A DNA stretch of 64,000 bases, from positions 6,685,262 to 6,749,261 of the forward strand of contig CM047808.1 in assembly GCA_026214975.1 (NCBI GenBank), read 5' to 3'. The notes beneath the pieces were generated by a model that searched no databases, was not told the DNA's origin, and saw only the letters and a list, made by a program, of their open reading frames with translations. Below, in pieces: positions 10,105-22,263 of this stretch. A program made the translations under genes and the position numbers. This DNA is from Gentiana macrophylla. Taxonomy: Eukaryota > Streptophyta > Magnoliopsida > Gentianales > Gentianaceae. Position 1 is the stretch's first letter, and each line of letters opens with the position of its first letter.

Positions 10105-11803
10105 TGATGATTGATGGCCAAAATAGTAGTGTGATCCAACTTTAATCGGCAAATGTCTTCGAGTCGGATGCACTATATAGTAGCGAGCAAGGTCGTATCC
10201 CACGAGGAATCAATCGAGTATCAAAGCCGTTTCGGACTTAGTTTAGGTCAACCAAGATGTTTCAAGTTTAATTACACTAAAACAAAATATAAACTAAAGA
10301 TGCTAAAGAGAGAGAGAGACAGAGCCAAACTATGATCCAATTGATTACTTTCACCCCTCCAATTGATTAGCTCGAGAATAGGATCAACCAACCTACCAAC
10401 CTCTACTTATATTGACTCATTCATGGGTGCAAAATCCTAAGCTAGTGTACGACGCCATACAACAATTGAACACCCTTTGCCCGGTTCAACAGTCCGCCTT
10501 TAAGAATTTAATTGACCGAAACAAGATTAACGCACTAGAGTTGCCCGATTTCACAACCGATTGAACCTCACTCCCTAATCAATCTAAACAACTCAGTTGA
10601 TTATAAGGAATGATCTTAAAACCCCTTTTCCCACACCCCTTCGCAACATACATTTATAAAAGTGGTGTGTGAGTTCATGAACTAGGTGTACAATCTAATT
10701 CAAGCATTGATAACAAGTTTTAAGACATGAATTCGTCAATATAACAACAATTAAACACTACTCATTCCCAATTTCATCAATTAGAGGGTGATTTCTTCAA
10801 TTTTCACATAATTTGGCTATGAAAAGTTTAGCTACTCATAATAATGAAAGGAACAAGAATCAAAGAGGAAATCAAAGCCATAAAACAAGAAAAGAGATGA
10901 TTTTCGTTACCAAAATGCAGAGAAGTTGGAATTACATCAATCTTCATCCACACCCATTGTCACTTGGGGAAGAAGAAGACTCCAAAATGCCAAAATCCAA
11001 CAAAGAGAGCTAGAATCTAAGTTAAATTCGAGTTTAATCTAAGAGAGATAGTGAAAGATGAGCTAATCTAAGGGAGAAAAGTGATGAAAATCGACCTAAG
11101 AGAGTCTAAGTGAGTCTAGGTATGAGTTCTTATGAAATGGGGGCTGAAAAATCTATTTAAAAAGGCCCAAAAACGTGCAGATAAAGCAGTTTTGGCGTGC
11201 CCCAAAGTCTTCGGCGCGCGCCAAAACTGTTCTGTGATTCTGGGAGCTCTCTGTTCCAACTTGGCGCGCCCCAAAGTCTTCGGCGCGCGCCAAAATTCCT
11301 GGGCAGATACACCTTCAGTAATCTGGAAATATCTTTGCGCGTAGAGCTCCGATTTGAGTGATTCAAAGTGCGTTGGAAATCTCACTCAATTGTCTACAAC
11401 TTTCATGAAGACCACATGTCCAGAAAATGCATGTATCTGGGAGAAAATGCAGATAAAGTGAGCAGATGGTGAAAGCACCAACCACCTTTGATCCGTTCCA
11501 TCCCCGGGCTTCGGTTATGCTATTCTAAGTCTCATGCCTCATCTTTTGGGCTCACGAGTCACCTATTTCCTGCATTTCCATAGCACAATATACCAAGCAT
11601 AATCCCGCAAGATAAATAAGGTTCGAAAAGGGTCAAAACACCGTAAAATGATAAGGTTTTCCATCAATTTGATGGATTGCCTCAAAGTGAGTGTGCAATG
11701 TATTTTGCCCTATAAATGGTCTAAAACTACCCAATACAAGCCAAAAGTATCATAAATGGGGGTTAAAACATGCACCGGAGCATAGTAAAGTTGACTCTCA
11801 TCA
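10105..11803 (-). mobile_element. Inverted solo LTR of the outer LTR family
   Basis: Its ends are TGATGA (10105) and TCATCA (11798-11803), matching the family at 856-7095 in reverse. In reverse complement it shares the GTGGGAAAAGGGGTTTT segment, an ATAAATGTATGTTGCG-like segment and a TCATGAAAGTTGTAGAC segment. There is no internal region. Flanking 5-mers ATAAT and ATGAT match 4 of 5, consistent with an aged target duplication within Copia gag. Confidence 0.65.
11190..11310. repeat. Paired GGCGCGCGCC motifs inside the solo LTR
   Basis: Two copies of a block reading roughly 'TTGGCGYGCCCCAAAGTCTT' plus 'CGGCGCGCGCCAAAA' lie about 80 bp apart. This is the position that holds CCGGATCGATCCGG pairs in the other LTR of the family. 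Confidence 0.7.
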
Positions 11804-11887
11804 ATGATTGCACTGGAAAATAACCAACACTGTTAAATGTTGAAAGATCAGTAAGTTGCTTGACTTTAATGTTCTATTCATTTTCAG

Positions 11888-12360
11888 CTGAAAAACTGGA
11901 AAGCTTCCTGGAACAATTTCCCAGATTCCCAGATGCAATTCTAGTTGGGAGTCCTGGGGACATTTTTGTCATTGAGATAGCTGATCAGGTAAGAAAACGC
12001 TACGACTTGTATTGAAAAGAGATTAGTTTCTGGTCCACTTGTGATTTGCATTATGCGCGTTTGTGTCAGCTTCAAAAGCTGAAGGTGGAGCCTTGTGCTT
12101 CTGCATTATCTTTCAGAGCTCAAAATACTCCCAAGGTACAGCCAAGTATATAATGTCACCATTGGTGCAGTTATTTGTTAGTTTTGTATCCTAAGAATTT
12201 CTGATCAAAGGTGAAGTATGACTTAATTTTCCGCAGGCCTAGAATTAAGCATGGCTACGACGAGTACACGATTAAAGACCTGTTCGTCATGCAGCAAAGG
12301 ACGCTGTAGATGTGCTCTTTCCTGTTACCCAAGAAAATCTGTGTTTAATTAAAACTTGGC
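11888..12360 (+). pseudogene. Exons of an unrecognised host gene, 5' part
   Basis: Two well-spliced exons are visible. The first is 11888-11988 (acceptor TTTTCAG, donor GTAAGA; reads AEKLESFLEQF then DAILVGSPGDIFVIEIADQ). The second is 12070-12135 (acceptor GTGTCAG, donor GTACAG; reads LQKLKVEPCASALSFR). They join in one frame. A possible third exon begins at 12237 after CCGCAG, but in that frame it hits a stop at once, so it is a wrong call, an indel or the sign of decay. I do not recognise the family. The upstream exons would lie where the retroelement nest now sits, so the gene is probably truncated or has a very long TE-filled intron. Confidence 0.45.
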
Positions 12361-13081
12361 ATGAAGAATCACTGCATTCCTTAGACAAGGACCCAAAATA
12401 TAATATTATCAAACACAATCTAATGCACACAAACTCCAAATTAGCAGTGCAAATTTCAAGAATAAAACTTTGATATGAAAATTACCAGTATCCCTTCCCT
12501 GCTTGCGGTTCAAGTTCATTCCACGAAAAATATCATTCATGACTTTAAAAAGAATGGAGATTGCAACATAGAAGAAGGAACCACAGTGCTACAACCTTAC
12601 CAAGTGAAGCTTCGAATTCAAGTGATCGAACTTGCAAATTGCCGATGTGATTACAAAATTCTCCGCAATCCTTACGCAGTTAGCTAAGCTGGATGATTCT
12701 CTGATGTTTCGGGAAGCATGGAATTAACTTGGAATTTAGCAAATTATAATAACAGAAATTCTTAAATTTAGTAAAGCAGCTTCATAACAAGTAGACAATT
12801 TTCTCGTCAATCGGCTTTTATTTTCGGCTATTTGTACTACTTTTTTTTTTTTTTTCGAGGGTGCTATTTGTAGTACTGGACACTTGTCGTTTAACACATG
12901 TTGCCGGCGTGTCGTGAATTTAAATTTTGAAACTAACCGTGTCTCAATGTCTATGTCATATGGTGCAACATGTATCCGTGTTTCATACAATTTTATCGCT
13001 AAAATCATTATTCTATCTTTTCCAAAATTACCATTTATATTGGTTCATTTTATGTTGATTGGAAGAGCCTAGCCTTTAACA

Positions 13082-13250
13082 GAGGCGGACGTAGGATCTT
13101 AAGTAGAGGGGCAGTAAAATTTTCAAAGGCATATAAAAATTAAGAGGGGCAAATTATATGCATAGTACAAATATTAATGTATTTTTTCCGGATTAAGAGG
13201 AGCAGTTGCCCTATTGGTTGTATGTAGGTCCATCACTGGCCTCCACAATT
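13082..13250. mobile_element. Degenerate MITE-like sequence
   Basis: It starts AGAGGCGGACGTAGG and ends near GGTCCATCACTGGCCTCC, with internal 'AGGGGCA' runs and their complements. It resembles the hAT-like MITE at 54831 but no clean target duplication is visible. Confidence 0.3.
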
Positions 13251-13328
13251 ATTATGATTGTGTTTTTATAAATTCTAGTCAAATTGTGATGAAGTAATTA
13301 ACTGGTTTGGTATCCGTATTGGTAGCAG

Positions 13329-13842
13329 GAGGAAATCAAATTTGCTGAAGGCCTTCATCCAGCATCAAAACCTTGTGCAGAGTAAGTATGTGAAATTCTT
13401 GCTGTAGTTTGCTTTTACATAATAGTATTGTATGAATGTTGTATTCATTCTCAGGGTTGCTGATTTCGCAACAACGAATCCAGATCCATTCGTTCCAATG
13501 TAGGACATCTCTTCAATTCTTTCAGAGCATCACATCTTCATCAAATCTATCGTTTTTTTTGGCCCCACAGGTACAATCAATTATATTACAGTCGATTCTA
13601 TAGCCGAGAATCAACTGTCTGATAGACGATCGGGTGAATGTTGATTATCGGCTAGTAGAATCAACTTTCTGCCAGTTGATTGTTTTTCAGTGTGGTGTTA
13701 TGTTCTAAAAACGATGCGGTGCGACTAAACGACACTGATTCTTTATATTGGATGGATATCGATTGCTTTTCATAATGTTTATTAAATTCTCTCTTCATCT
13801 GACAGGACAAAGGCTCACAAATCTTCGCGTTTCTGGAAATGG
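13329..13842 (+). pseudogene. Probable further exons of the unrecognised gene
   Basis: Three short candidate exons chain in one frame. About 13329-13381 (acceptor GTAGCAG, donor GTAAGT) reads EEIKFAEGLHPASKPCA. 13456 to about 13500 (acceptor CTCAG) reads EVADFATTNPDPFVPM. About 13806-13842 (acceptor CTGACAG) reads TKAHKSSRFWKWL. They could belong with the exons at 11888-12135 and with the Cys-rich exon at 13979-14340. No start codon is visible and the joins rest only on splice-site consensus. Confidence 0.35.
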
Positions 13843-13978
13843 CTCTGGTATGTTCAAATAGGTATGCATCATTTCTATTCTCATTCTTTCACTCCTACGA
13901 CGTGAAAGAAACTATCTCCATGGTTAGGTGTGAATACAAGAAACTAAAAACTCGTTTCTCTATGTGTGTGTGTGTGTG

Positions 13979-14340
13979 CAGTGGTACACCCTGCATGAAA
14001 CATTCACGGCATTGTTGCATCGGTTGCACTCCTCCTCGTCATCATCATCATCATCACGACTCGCAAAACTACTGCTAGCTGTTGCTGCAATTGCGATGGA
14101 TGCGGATCCAAATCATCATTCATTATCAACTGTTCAAAACGCGAAAACAGCAGTAGTAGCTGCTGTGAAATGCCGTCATGCAGCAGCATCTCAAGTAGCT
14201 GTGTTGGTTGTGAATGTCATCATCCCTTCCCAAATTGTGGTGTTTTCAAAGGTTGTGTAGCTATTTATAGTAAATGCTTCAAGTTAGACCTTTGTTATTG
14301 TTGTTGTAAAAGATATTCTTGTTATCATTGCTGCATCTGA
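13979..14340 (+). CDS. Membrane segment plus Cys-rich tail (last exon, unrecognised protein)
   Basis: A (TG)n tract runs into the acceptor GTGCAG near 13980. From 14008 a frame with no stop for 110 codons ends at TGA 14338-14340. It opens with a strong transmembrane helix (GIVASVALLLVIIIII followed by TTRK). An 84-residue tail with 21 cysteines follows, in CC, CxC, CxxC and CCC patterns, starting SCCNCDGCG and ending CYHCCI. Entry from the acceptor requires one missing base near 14007. Other frames give low-complexity His or Ser runs. The TM plus basic residues plus Cys-rich tail arrangement suggests a palmitoylated or metal-binding cytosolic tail. I do not know the family. Confidence 0.4.
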
Positions 14341-14606
14341 TGCTAACATACCATTATTATAAATAGCCTAGTTTTTTCTACAACAATTCTTGATTCACAC
14401 ACACACACACTTAATAATTTATGAAAGTATGTATTTACACCACGACGATCTACCGGGGTACCACATTTATCATATATCATACCGACCCGACCTTTTAAGA
14501 ACCGAAAAATCAATTCAAGTGTTATGCACATATATTGAGAGTATTTATTTCACCTCAACGGTTCCAACACTACTAGTTCATCACATCGAATCAACATTTT
14601 AAAATC

Positions 14607-14766
14607 CATTACTGGATTTTCATTTTTTTTAAAAAGGGGTTTACTGAGAAATGCTCCATTTCCATCAAACGCATTTGGAGTTTTAAAAGGGGCTTTTTAT
14701 TTTATTTTATTTTTAATGGCACCAGATTGTTTTTTAATTACGTGTTGACCCTTTCTCCCGGTTAAG
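14607..14766 (+). promoter_or_regulatory. Upstream block shared by the two long R1-like genes
   Basis: The block, with 'GGAGTTTTAAAAGGGGCTTTT', 'ATGGCACCAGATTGTTTTT' and 'GTTGACCCTTT.TCCCGGTTAA', recurs at 29404-29572 in the same position relative to the other gene. Conservation of non-coding sequence marks the left part of the duplicated unit and may include the core promoter. Confidence 0.55.
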
Positions 14767-14915
14767 AATATCAACTAGAAATGCAGCCACAACAACTTTG
14801 ACACCAGTAAATGTTTTTGGAAGTCAATTAGTGCAAGGTGCAGAAGGCCCATAGATCAAGCTCCCATCGCAAAAAAGAAAGATTGCAAGGATTCTCGTGG
14901 ACAATCGTGAACAAG

Positions 14916-17900
14916 ATGGACAAGTTTCGGAAGTGTTTGCGGTTCGTTAGTTGTTCAACAGTAAAGAACAGGGAAGAAGTAAAGGAGGAGAAAGAAGAAA
15001 CAGAGGAAATAGATTTGGAAGTTTTGGAAGTGTTTGACTCTTGTCTTGCAGAGCTCTCTTCACTTGAAGAAAGGCTACGTTTGATTTCAGAAGATTCCCC
15101 ACTTGAAGGGCTGTCTTCTTTGAATTCAAAAAATTTCCCATGGGCTGATCAGATGGTGGAAAAGATTCGATCTTGTAAATCGGGCTTAAGATTCTTGAAG
15201 ATGTTCTTCTGGTCCCTTTCCAAATTGGATGATACTGATGCAGAAATCAGCCATATTTTAAACCGTACTTGTGAAGATATGTGGGGAATACCAACATATA
15301 AACTTTTGTTTTTCCCCTTTGAAAAACACAAAACATGGAATCGAAAGTAGGATTCTGGATCTGCAAGACAGAATACGGAATTTTAAGCAAAAAATTGAAG
15401 AACCGTGTGAACTTCTATTACGGTACTCATTGACATGCAATCCTCTTATGAACAGCTTGACTGTGGAATTTTCGGATGATATTCTCCAGAACCTGAAGGA
15501 TCTATACAAGTTCAAAACTGCTGATGAAATTCTTTTGTTCAATAATCAAATCGCAACCCTCGAGAAGAAGGTAACATTGTTGCATAATCTCTTTAATCTC
15601 GCTCCTGTTCAATGGGGGGATTCCAAGGAATTGCGAGCGTTCAATGTTGTTGATCATGTTCTTGCTCAATATTCAGCAAGCCTAGTATTTATGTATTGGG
15701 TGAAAGCAGTAGATGAAGAAATGACAACACAACTGAATGTTTTGTTGTTTCTTGTCTTGCAAAGAGATCTGAGACCATGTGTCCCGGTCTTTAAGGCCGT
15801 TTACATTAGGTTCTTAGAGGAAATGAAGTTGAGACGATTAGACTCTCTTCTTTTGGGACAGATTATTCAAGTCCTCCTTGACCTTCTCCTCGAGAATCTA
15901 GTGGATATTTTGAAGGATGATCTTTTAATTCTTCAAGAATCTTTAATGTTTGTTATATCATTTTTAGCTGAACCACTTGATGAGCATCGAGGGGATGAAG
16001 ATTGGATGATGATAACCGAAGAAATTGAGGAGGATTTGTATCTTGTTTACTCTGTCCATGACATGAATGGTACTTTCTCCGAGGCAAACACATGTTTAAG
16101 TGACTTTACGAGGAATGTTGAACTAGTAAAGGGTAAGATTCTACAGGCTTATGACCGGGATTCATTTTCGTATGATTTCCCAAAGACCAACGGTCTAGGA
16201 TTTTTTGACTTCCTCTTACAGAATATTGGGTTCTTGAAGGAGAAGCTGAAAGGAGATCCCGATTTTATCCCTTCTGCAAAAAAATTAATTATCAAAATTG
16301 AGGAGGAACTAATGTCTTTGAGGCCTTATCTCGATAATCTTTTTGAACGGCAAAAAGAGCAGAAAGAACTAAAGGATATTTGGTTAAAAGTTATCGATTT
16401 GGCATACCAAACAGAGTATGCCATCAATTCGTGTTTGGTAACTGGCCATCCATTATGGTATAATATAACACGTCTTATGAAGGTCTAGGCGAAATTAAGG
16501 ATGTTAACGACAAGCTTAAGAAGATTGAAAGCGAAGAAAGAAGCACGATCTTTGCAATCCTCCATTGTTCGACCGTTGCTCCAAATAGAGCTCGAGGAAG
16601 GTCCATGGGCTTGATTTCAATGAAGTGATAGTGGATTTGAAGGAGGAGGTAGACATAATAGTTGGAAATCTTATAAATGGATCTAAGTTTTTGACATTGT
16701 TGCTATTGTTGGTATGCGGCCTAGGGAAGACTACCATGGCTAACAAGGTTTACAAGGCCCCTGCCGTTAGGAATCACTTTCACGTGTTTGCTTATTGTAT
16801 TGTTTCCCAAGTTTACAGTACTAGAATGATATTGCTTGATATTCTTGGTCAACTTAAGGGAAAGATTTTGTCTGATAAGAAGGAGGATGACAAAATGTTT
16901 GATAAGAAGGAAGAAGAGTTAGCTGACATGCTCCGTAAGTGTCTCTTAGGCAAAAGGTACCTAATTATAATGGACGATATCTGGGACGTCAAGTCCTGGG
17001 ATGAAGTTAAAAACTCACTTCCGAATAACCAAAATGGAAGTAAAGTTATATTCACAACACGTATTCATAATGTTGCTTTACAAGCCAAAAGATTGTATCC
17101 TTCATCACTGCGTTTTTGTCCGATGAAGAAAGTTGGGAATTGTTGCAAAAGAAGACATTCGAGTGGAGAAGGTTGCCCACCAACTTTTTTAGAGGTTGGG
17201 AAGATGATTTCAAAAGAATTGCAAAGGCCTTCCTTTGACAATTGTTTTAATCATGAGTCTTCTTAGAACTGATATAAGTCTAAGTTGGTGGAATAAAATT
17301 TCTGAAACAACAAGTTCCTATGTTTTAACGGAAGATTGTATGTGCGTGTTAGAATTAAGTTATCAACATTTACCAGAGCATCTGAAGCCATGCTTTCTCT
17401 ATTTTGGAGCATTTGTAGAAGATACATTAATTCGTGTGAATAAGTTGACATTGCTATGGATCGCTGAGGGATTTGTGCATAATTCGAATAGGGTAAACTT
17501 GAAAAATGTGGCGAAAGAGTATTTAAGTGATCTAGTTGATAGAAGCCTTGTGATTGCTAATGAGAGAAGTTCATACGGTGGGATAAAAAGTGCATCCGGA
17601 TTCATGATCTAGTGCATGAATTACATCAAAGAAAGCGCGAGAGAGAACATTTTCCAATTAATGGTCAATAATGAGGCTTTAATTCATCAAGTTCCACTTT
17701 ATGTAATCCATATCGTGTTTGCATCCATATGAAAGGGAAATATGTCGGTGATGCTACTGGATATATGTCCAAATATCCACTCTCGCTCTTTAACTGTACA
17801 TGGGAAATTCGTCGTCATGACCGTTATGATCTTAGCAACTTGAAACTTGTTCAAGTGATGGATATAAAAGATTTAGATTGCGATGATAGTTTTATAAGAG

Positions 17901-18808
17901 AGATGCATTCAGTAGTTCATCTGAGATTTATGTCGATTTCATTTTCAAAATGGTCGTTTGCACGTGATTTTTCTAAAATTACTCTAAACGATTTCATATC
18001 CAATCGCTGGAATCTGGAAATTCTGATTCTTTGGGAACCCTTTTTTGATAAATTGCCCGAAGCTTTCTGGAACTTGACAAGGCTTAGGCATGTACGTGTC
18101 CATCAGTGTTACCTAAGTAATTCGGATGTCAAAAAACGTGAAGCATATCCCCAAATGGTTAACTTGGAAAGCTTTTCATCATTACGTGTCTCCTCAACAG
18201 AAGATTTAGAAATCCTTCTACAAAGGTCACCTTCTCTTCGAAAACTGAGCTTCTGTTGCGACTATGATAAACAGAGTATACATTTTCCACAACTGGACTC
18301 TCTTAGTAAACTTGAGTCGCTGTATGTTAGCTATGTGGGGGAGGCATGTTTACGTTCGTTTAACTTTCTTTCATCTCTCAAGAAACTATCATTATCATAC
18401 TGCCGTTTAAACTGGAGATATTTACAAGTGATTAGTAAAATGCCCTGCCTTGAGGTTTTGAAGCTACTAGAGTATTCCTTTGATGGGCCTAAGTGGGACA
18501 TGGAAGATACAGAATTCCCAAAGCTTAAGTTTTTGAAACTGCAGGGTTTAAATTTGGCTGAATGGATTGCGAATGAAGAGTCTTTTCCTAGCCTGGAAGT
18601 ACTTATCGTGGCTGGTTGCGATAAGCTGAATAGAATACCATCCTGTTTTGGAGAAATGCTTACCTTGAAGAGGATTGAAGTTTATGGATCACACATATCT
18701 GTTGCTTCTTCAGTTGTTGAAATACAGGAATCGCAAAAAGACTTTGGAAATGAGGAGCTTCAAGTTATTCTTCAGGGGCAGTGGGATTTATATCCCCTTT
18801 CAGAATAG
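14916..18808 (+). pseudogene. R1-like CC-NB-LRR resistance gene homologue, frame-broken
   Basis: Likely an intracellular immune receptor of the late-blight R1 class. The start is taken at 14916 (MDKFRKCLRF). The R1-type N-terminal helical domain spans about 14916-16490. NB-ARC spans about 16600-17250 with P-loop remains GLGKTTMA (16724), kinase-2 YLIIMDDIWD (16960) and RNBS-B VIFTTR (17045). RNBS-D follows (LKPCFLYFGAF, 17385), then IADEGFV-like and MHD-like regions (17595), then LRRs 17730-18808. Reading passes through at least six frames, with shifts near 15300, 16490, 16710, 17085, 17225 and 17595. The P-loop has lost several bases compared with the 31304 copy, and the MHD site has one extra base. 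Either the gene is dead or the assembly is noisy. There is no intron evidence. Confidence 0.8.
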
Positions 18809-19483
18809 ATGGCTTTTATAATAAGGTACTCAACTCCATTCTCTTGATTGATTGATTGCACATAATATGCTTTTCTACTCAGTCATTGAAACTTAATAAG
18901 GTATCAAATTTCCTCAAATTCATGTCATTGGAGTTTTTGGATGGTGTCATGAAACTTCATCTTCTTTGTTTCTTGGCATATTATTTGAGTCAGATGAAGT
19001 AATGAAGATGATCCCCCTAATTGTTTAATGCAAAATCTGCATATATTTTAGGCAAACATTCTGATTTTCATTGCTGTTTTCTCAGTCATATGATTTGCAA
19101 ATTCATATACTACTACTACTACTTGTGCAATCATGATTGAATACAACAGTAATACTTTGTTATTTAAATTTGTTTCAGCATTAATTATTTCAGCTCCTGC
19201 CTTTTTGTTGTTTGGATATAATTGTGTTTTCTCTTGTAATTTTTTCAGGGACTTGGACGGCATATGTGGGAATTTTGGGACTTTAAGAGATGCAATGTTT
19301 TTTTTTTTGCCAAGAAATATGCCACAGCCAAAATTAATGTAAAGATTTTAATATTTTTCAATGAGACCTTTCAATTGTATTGCAAAAGGTTGTTCTCATT
19401 GTTTTGTTTTTTTGCTCTTTGGGTTGGTCCCTATATGTATGTGATTTTGATTTTGATTTTGATGCTGGAGGCTTTAATTTCTT
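18809..19483. other. Non-coding spacer between duplicated LRR ends
   Basis: AT-rich sequence with T runs and a short TAC repeat near 19110. No gene is visible. It separates the LRR end of the first R1-like copy from its partial duplicate. Confidence 0.5.
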
Positions 19484-20173
19484 TTGGATGTCAAAAAGCG
19501 TGAAGCATATCCCCAAATGGTTAATTTGGAAAGCTTTTCATCACCAAATATCTCCTCTACGAAAGCTTTAAAAGACCTTCTACGAAGGTCACCTTCTCTT
19601 CGAAAACTGAGCTTCCATTATTATTTCGCAAAAGATGAGTCACAGAAGGATTTTTGTTTTCCAAAACTGGACTCCCTACGTAAACTTGAGTCGTTGAAGG
19701 TTTCATGTGTGAGTTCGGAGCTACGTTTACGTCCGTTTAGCTTTCCTTCAACTCTTAAGAAACTATCATTATCAGGTGGCTTCCTACCTTGGATGTATTT
19801 ACAAACGATCAGTAAAATGCCATGTCTTGAAGTTCTGAAGCTACTACGTGGTGCCTTTATTGGGCTTGAATGGGACATGGAAGATACAGTATTCCCAATG
19901 CTTAAGTTCTTGAGACTGGATTTCTTAGATTTGCAAGAATGGATTGCGTATGGCGAATCTTTTCCTAGCCTGGAGGTAGTTATCGTGGATGAATGCTATC
20001 ACCTGGATACAATACCACCCTGTTTTGGAGAAATGGCTACCTTGAAGAGGATTGAAGTTTTTGCATCACCCAATGCTCCTACTTCAGTCTTACAAATACA
20101 GGAAGCACAAAATAACTATGGAAATGAGGACCTTGAAGTTATTCTTCCCAAAAGTAGGATATGGAAACTGTAA
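19484..20173 (+). pseudogene. Duplicated LRR C-terminal fragment of an R1-like gene
   Basis: A 229-codon frame begins at the segment DVKKREAYPQMVNLESFSSP, the counterpart of 18126 in the first copy, and runs through the LRR end to a stop at 20173. Landmarks shared with the first copy are SLRKLSF, MPCLEVLKLL, WDMEDT.FP and TLKRIEV. It has no NB-ARC, so it is a partial tandem duplication. The frame is open, but lacking its own receptor core it is unlikely to act as a receptor. Confidence 0.75.
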
Positions 20174-21859
20174 ATCGTGACCCTCAAATCTCATGAAACT
20201 ACTTCTCTTTTTCGTAGAGGCTTGTTCCATTCGAATTTTATTTATATCGAGAATGCAAGAATATTGCTACGACAACTGATCGATGCCTTCTGTCTTCGAT
20301 TTCAAATGGACAAGGTGCTAATTATGAGATATAACCATAATTTGAAAAGTAAGTTGTGTTTTCATCTACACTTTTTCCTCATCTTATTTTTGCACCTTTT
20401 GCAATCTTACGACATTAAACTCGTCCTTCGGTATGAATTATCAGATGCATTGTGGAAAAGCAAGGAGAATTTTAAGAAAGTATAAATGATGAATACTAAA
20501 CCGTGGCCGTCAAATCTCATGTAAGCATTTCTCTTTCGATTTATTTGATGTGTTTGTTGTTATTATTGGATCATCATGCTTACTGATTGCCTTTTTCTTT
20601 CCGGGACTAAAACCCGTAAAAGATCAAAATTTCAATTTGTACGTAACGTGAGGGAACACCGAACACCCCTCGTATTCTTAGCTACAAGAGCCCTTTAAAT
20701 CCTCTGCAGGAGTATCTCAATCATGAAAAGCCGGCTTGTCTGCCACTTGATTCTCTTCTTTAAACACATGCTGTGTTTGGATATATTTCACAATCTTGTT
20801 TTTTTTTGTAGAATTAAGGCCAACATGTCTTGCATATGATATATGTTGTTCACTTAAAACTGATAATTCTGATGAATCTCGTTTAGGCAGCAATGAACAT
20901 GAACATCTCTCAGCTGTGTAATGTCCTGCAGGCTGGCATCTTTTGATCGTCGAAAACGACTGGTAATTGCAATGGAGTAAATTAACAATGTGTGCACTTA
21001 ACGCCCTAAGAGGGGAAAGATAGCATGTCATAAGAGCGAGGCGAGGCGCTTAACGCCCTACTTCGAGAAGGGACGCCTCACGAGCCGGGCTTTTAGAGAT
21101 GAGGAGGAGGAGCCCTAGGCCGACAAATTTTAGAATACAAGCGTTGTATGAAGATTGTATCAAATGAAATACATCCCAACCTTTCATTTCTAAGATCTCA
21201 TAGACGATAAAAATGTATTACATGAAAGAGAGTAAAGATAAGATTTTCTAATGTATACCACTGAAAATGCAATGAATTCTACACCATAAAATCTCTCTCA
21301 AGTCGTAGAACCATTGAGAATGAATAATGAGAATAGGTTAGAGGATAGCAAGAGTTAGAGAGAGAAAATGTCTTAGGAGGTTTTCTTTTTTGACTAGGCC
21401 ACCTCTAAGCAAGTTAGGAGGATTCCAATCCAAAAGATAATTTATTTATATTTATATTAATATTTATATTTATAGTCAATGTAATTATCATAACAAATGT
21501 TATAGTCTTTTATTGATTTTATAGCGTTTCTATTTGTGCATCAAACACTTTGCATTAAATATATTATTAATTTTTTAGTGATATTTAAATATTCTTTGCA
21601 TCTTCAACACAAATATTCATATAATAACTGTTCGAACCGAAAACCGAAATGACTTTTTTTTTCTTTTTTTCTTAAAGCCTCCGGTATCCGGAGCCTATAT
21701 GTCCGACTAATCTGGAGTTCGGCATGGGTCCGAAATGAGACTTTTCGTTAGTATAACGTGATAATTTAAAATAAAATTTTAGTTAATTTTTCAAAATCTA
21801 TTAGACTCGATACTTGAGTTTTTAAAACTTCATCGAATCTCAGTTTGAGCTCGAGTTTG
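20174..21859. other. Intergenic stretch, no gene seen
   Basis: It includes a GC-rich island near 21030-21120 (GCGAGGCGAGGCGC, ACGCCTCACGAGCC) of possible repeat origin. The AT-rich rest has no supported coding region. Confidence 0.4.
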
Positions 21860-22263
21860 AATTTTTTTATTGTCCAACAAACTCTGAATTTTCTGGATTT
21901 TATGCTCGAAAATCTGAAGGACCTTTACAAATACAAAACTGATGATGAAATTGTTTTACTCAATAATCAAATTGAAACACTCGAGAAGAAGCTAAGATTG
22001 TTGCGTAATCTCTTTGCTTTAATACCTGAGGAATGGAGTTTTTTCGAGTTAGTGCAATCTTTTGGGGTGGTTGTCCAATCTTTTGCTCTCTATTCTTCAA
22101 ATCTAATATTTTTGTATTGGGAGAAAGAAGTAGATGAAGAAATAGCAATAAAACTGAATCTTTTGTTGTTTGATGTGCTGCACAAGATCAAACCTTGTGC
22201 CCCTGTTTTTAAGGCCTTTTACTTTAGATTCTTAAAGGAAATGAAGTTTCCTGTACGAGAAAC
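21860..22263 (+). pseudogene. R1-like N-terminal-domain fragment, ends at a Copia insertion
   Basis: The frame matches the middle of the R1 N-terminal domain of both long copies: LDFMLENLKDLYKYKTDDEI, LEKKLRLLRNLF and KIKPCAPVFKAFYFRFLKEM. It lacks the N-terminus and stops being R1-like just before the Copia LTR at 22264. The 5-bp sequence GAAAC at its end is the Copia target duplication. Sequence after the far LTR (28606) does not clearly continue the gene, so the fragment was probably already truncated before the insertion. Confidence 0.75.

Noticed and set aside
14004..14260. His-rich and Ser-rich frames
   Set aside because: They are alternative frames of the CAT/TCA-rich DNA that encodes the Ile-rich helix in the favoured frame.
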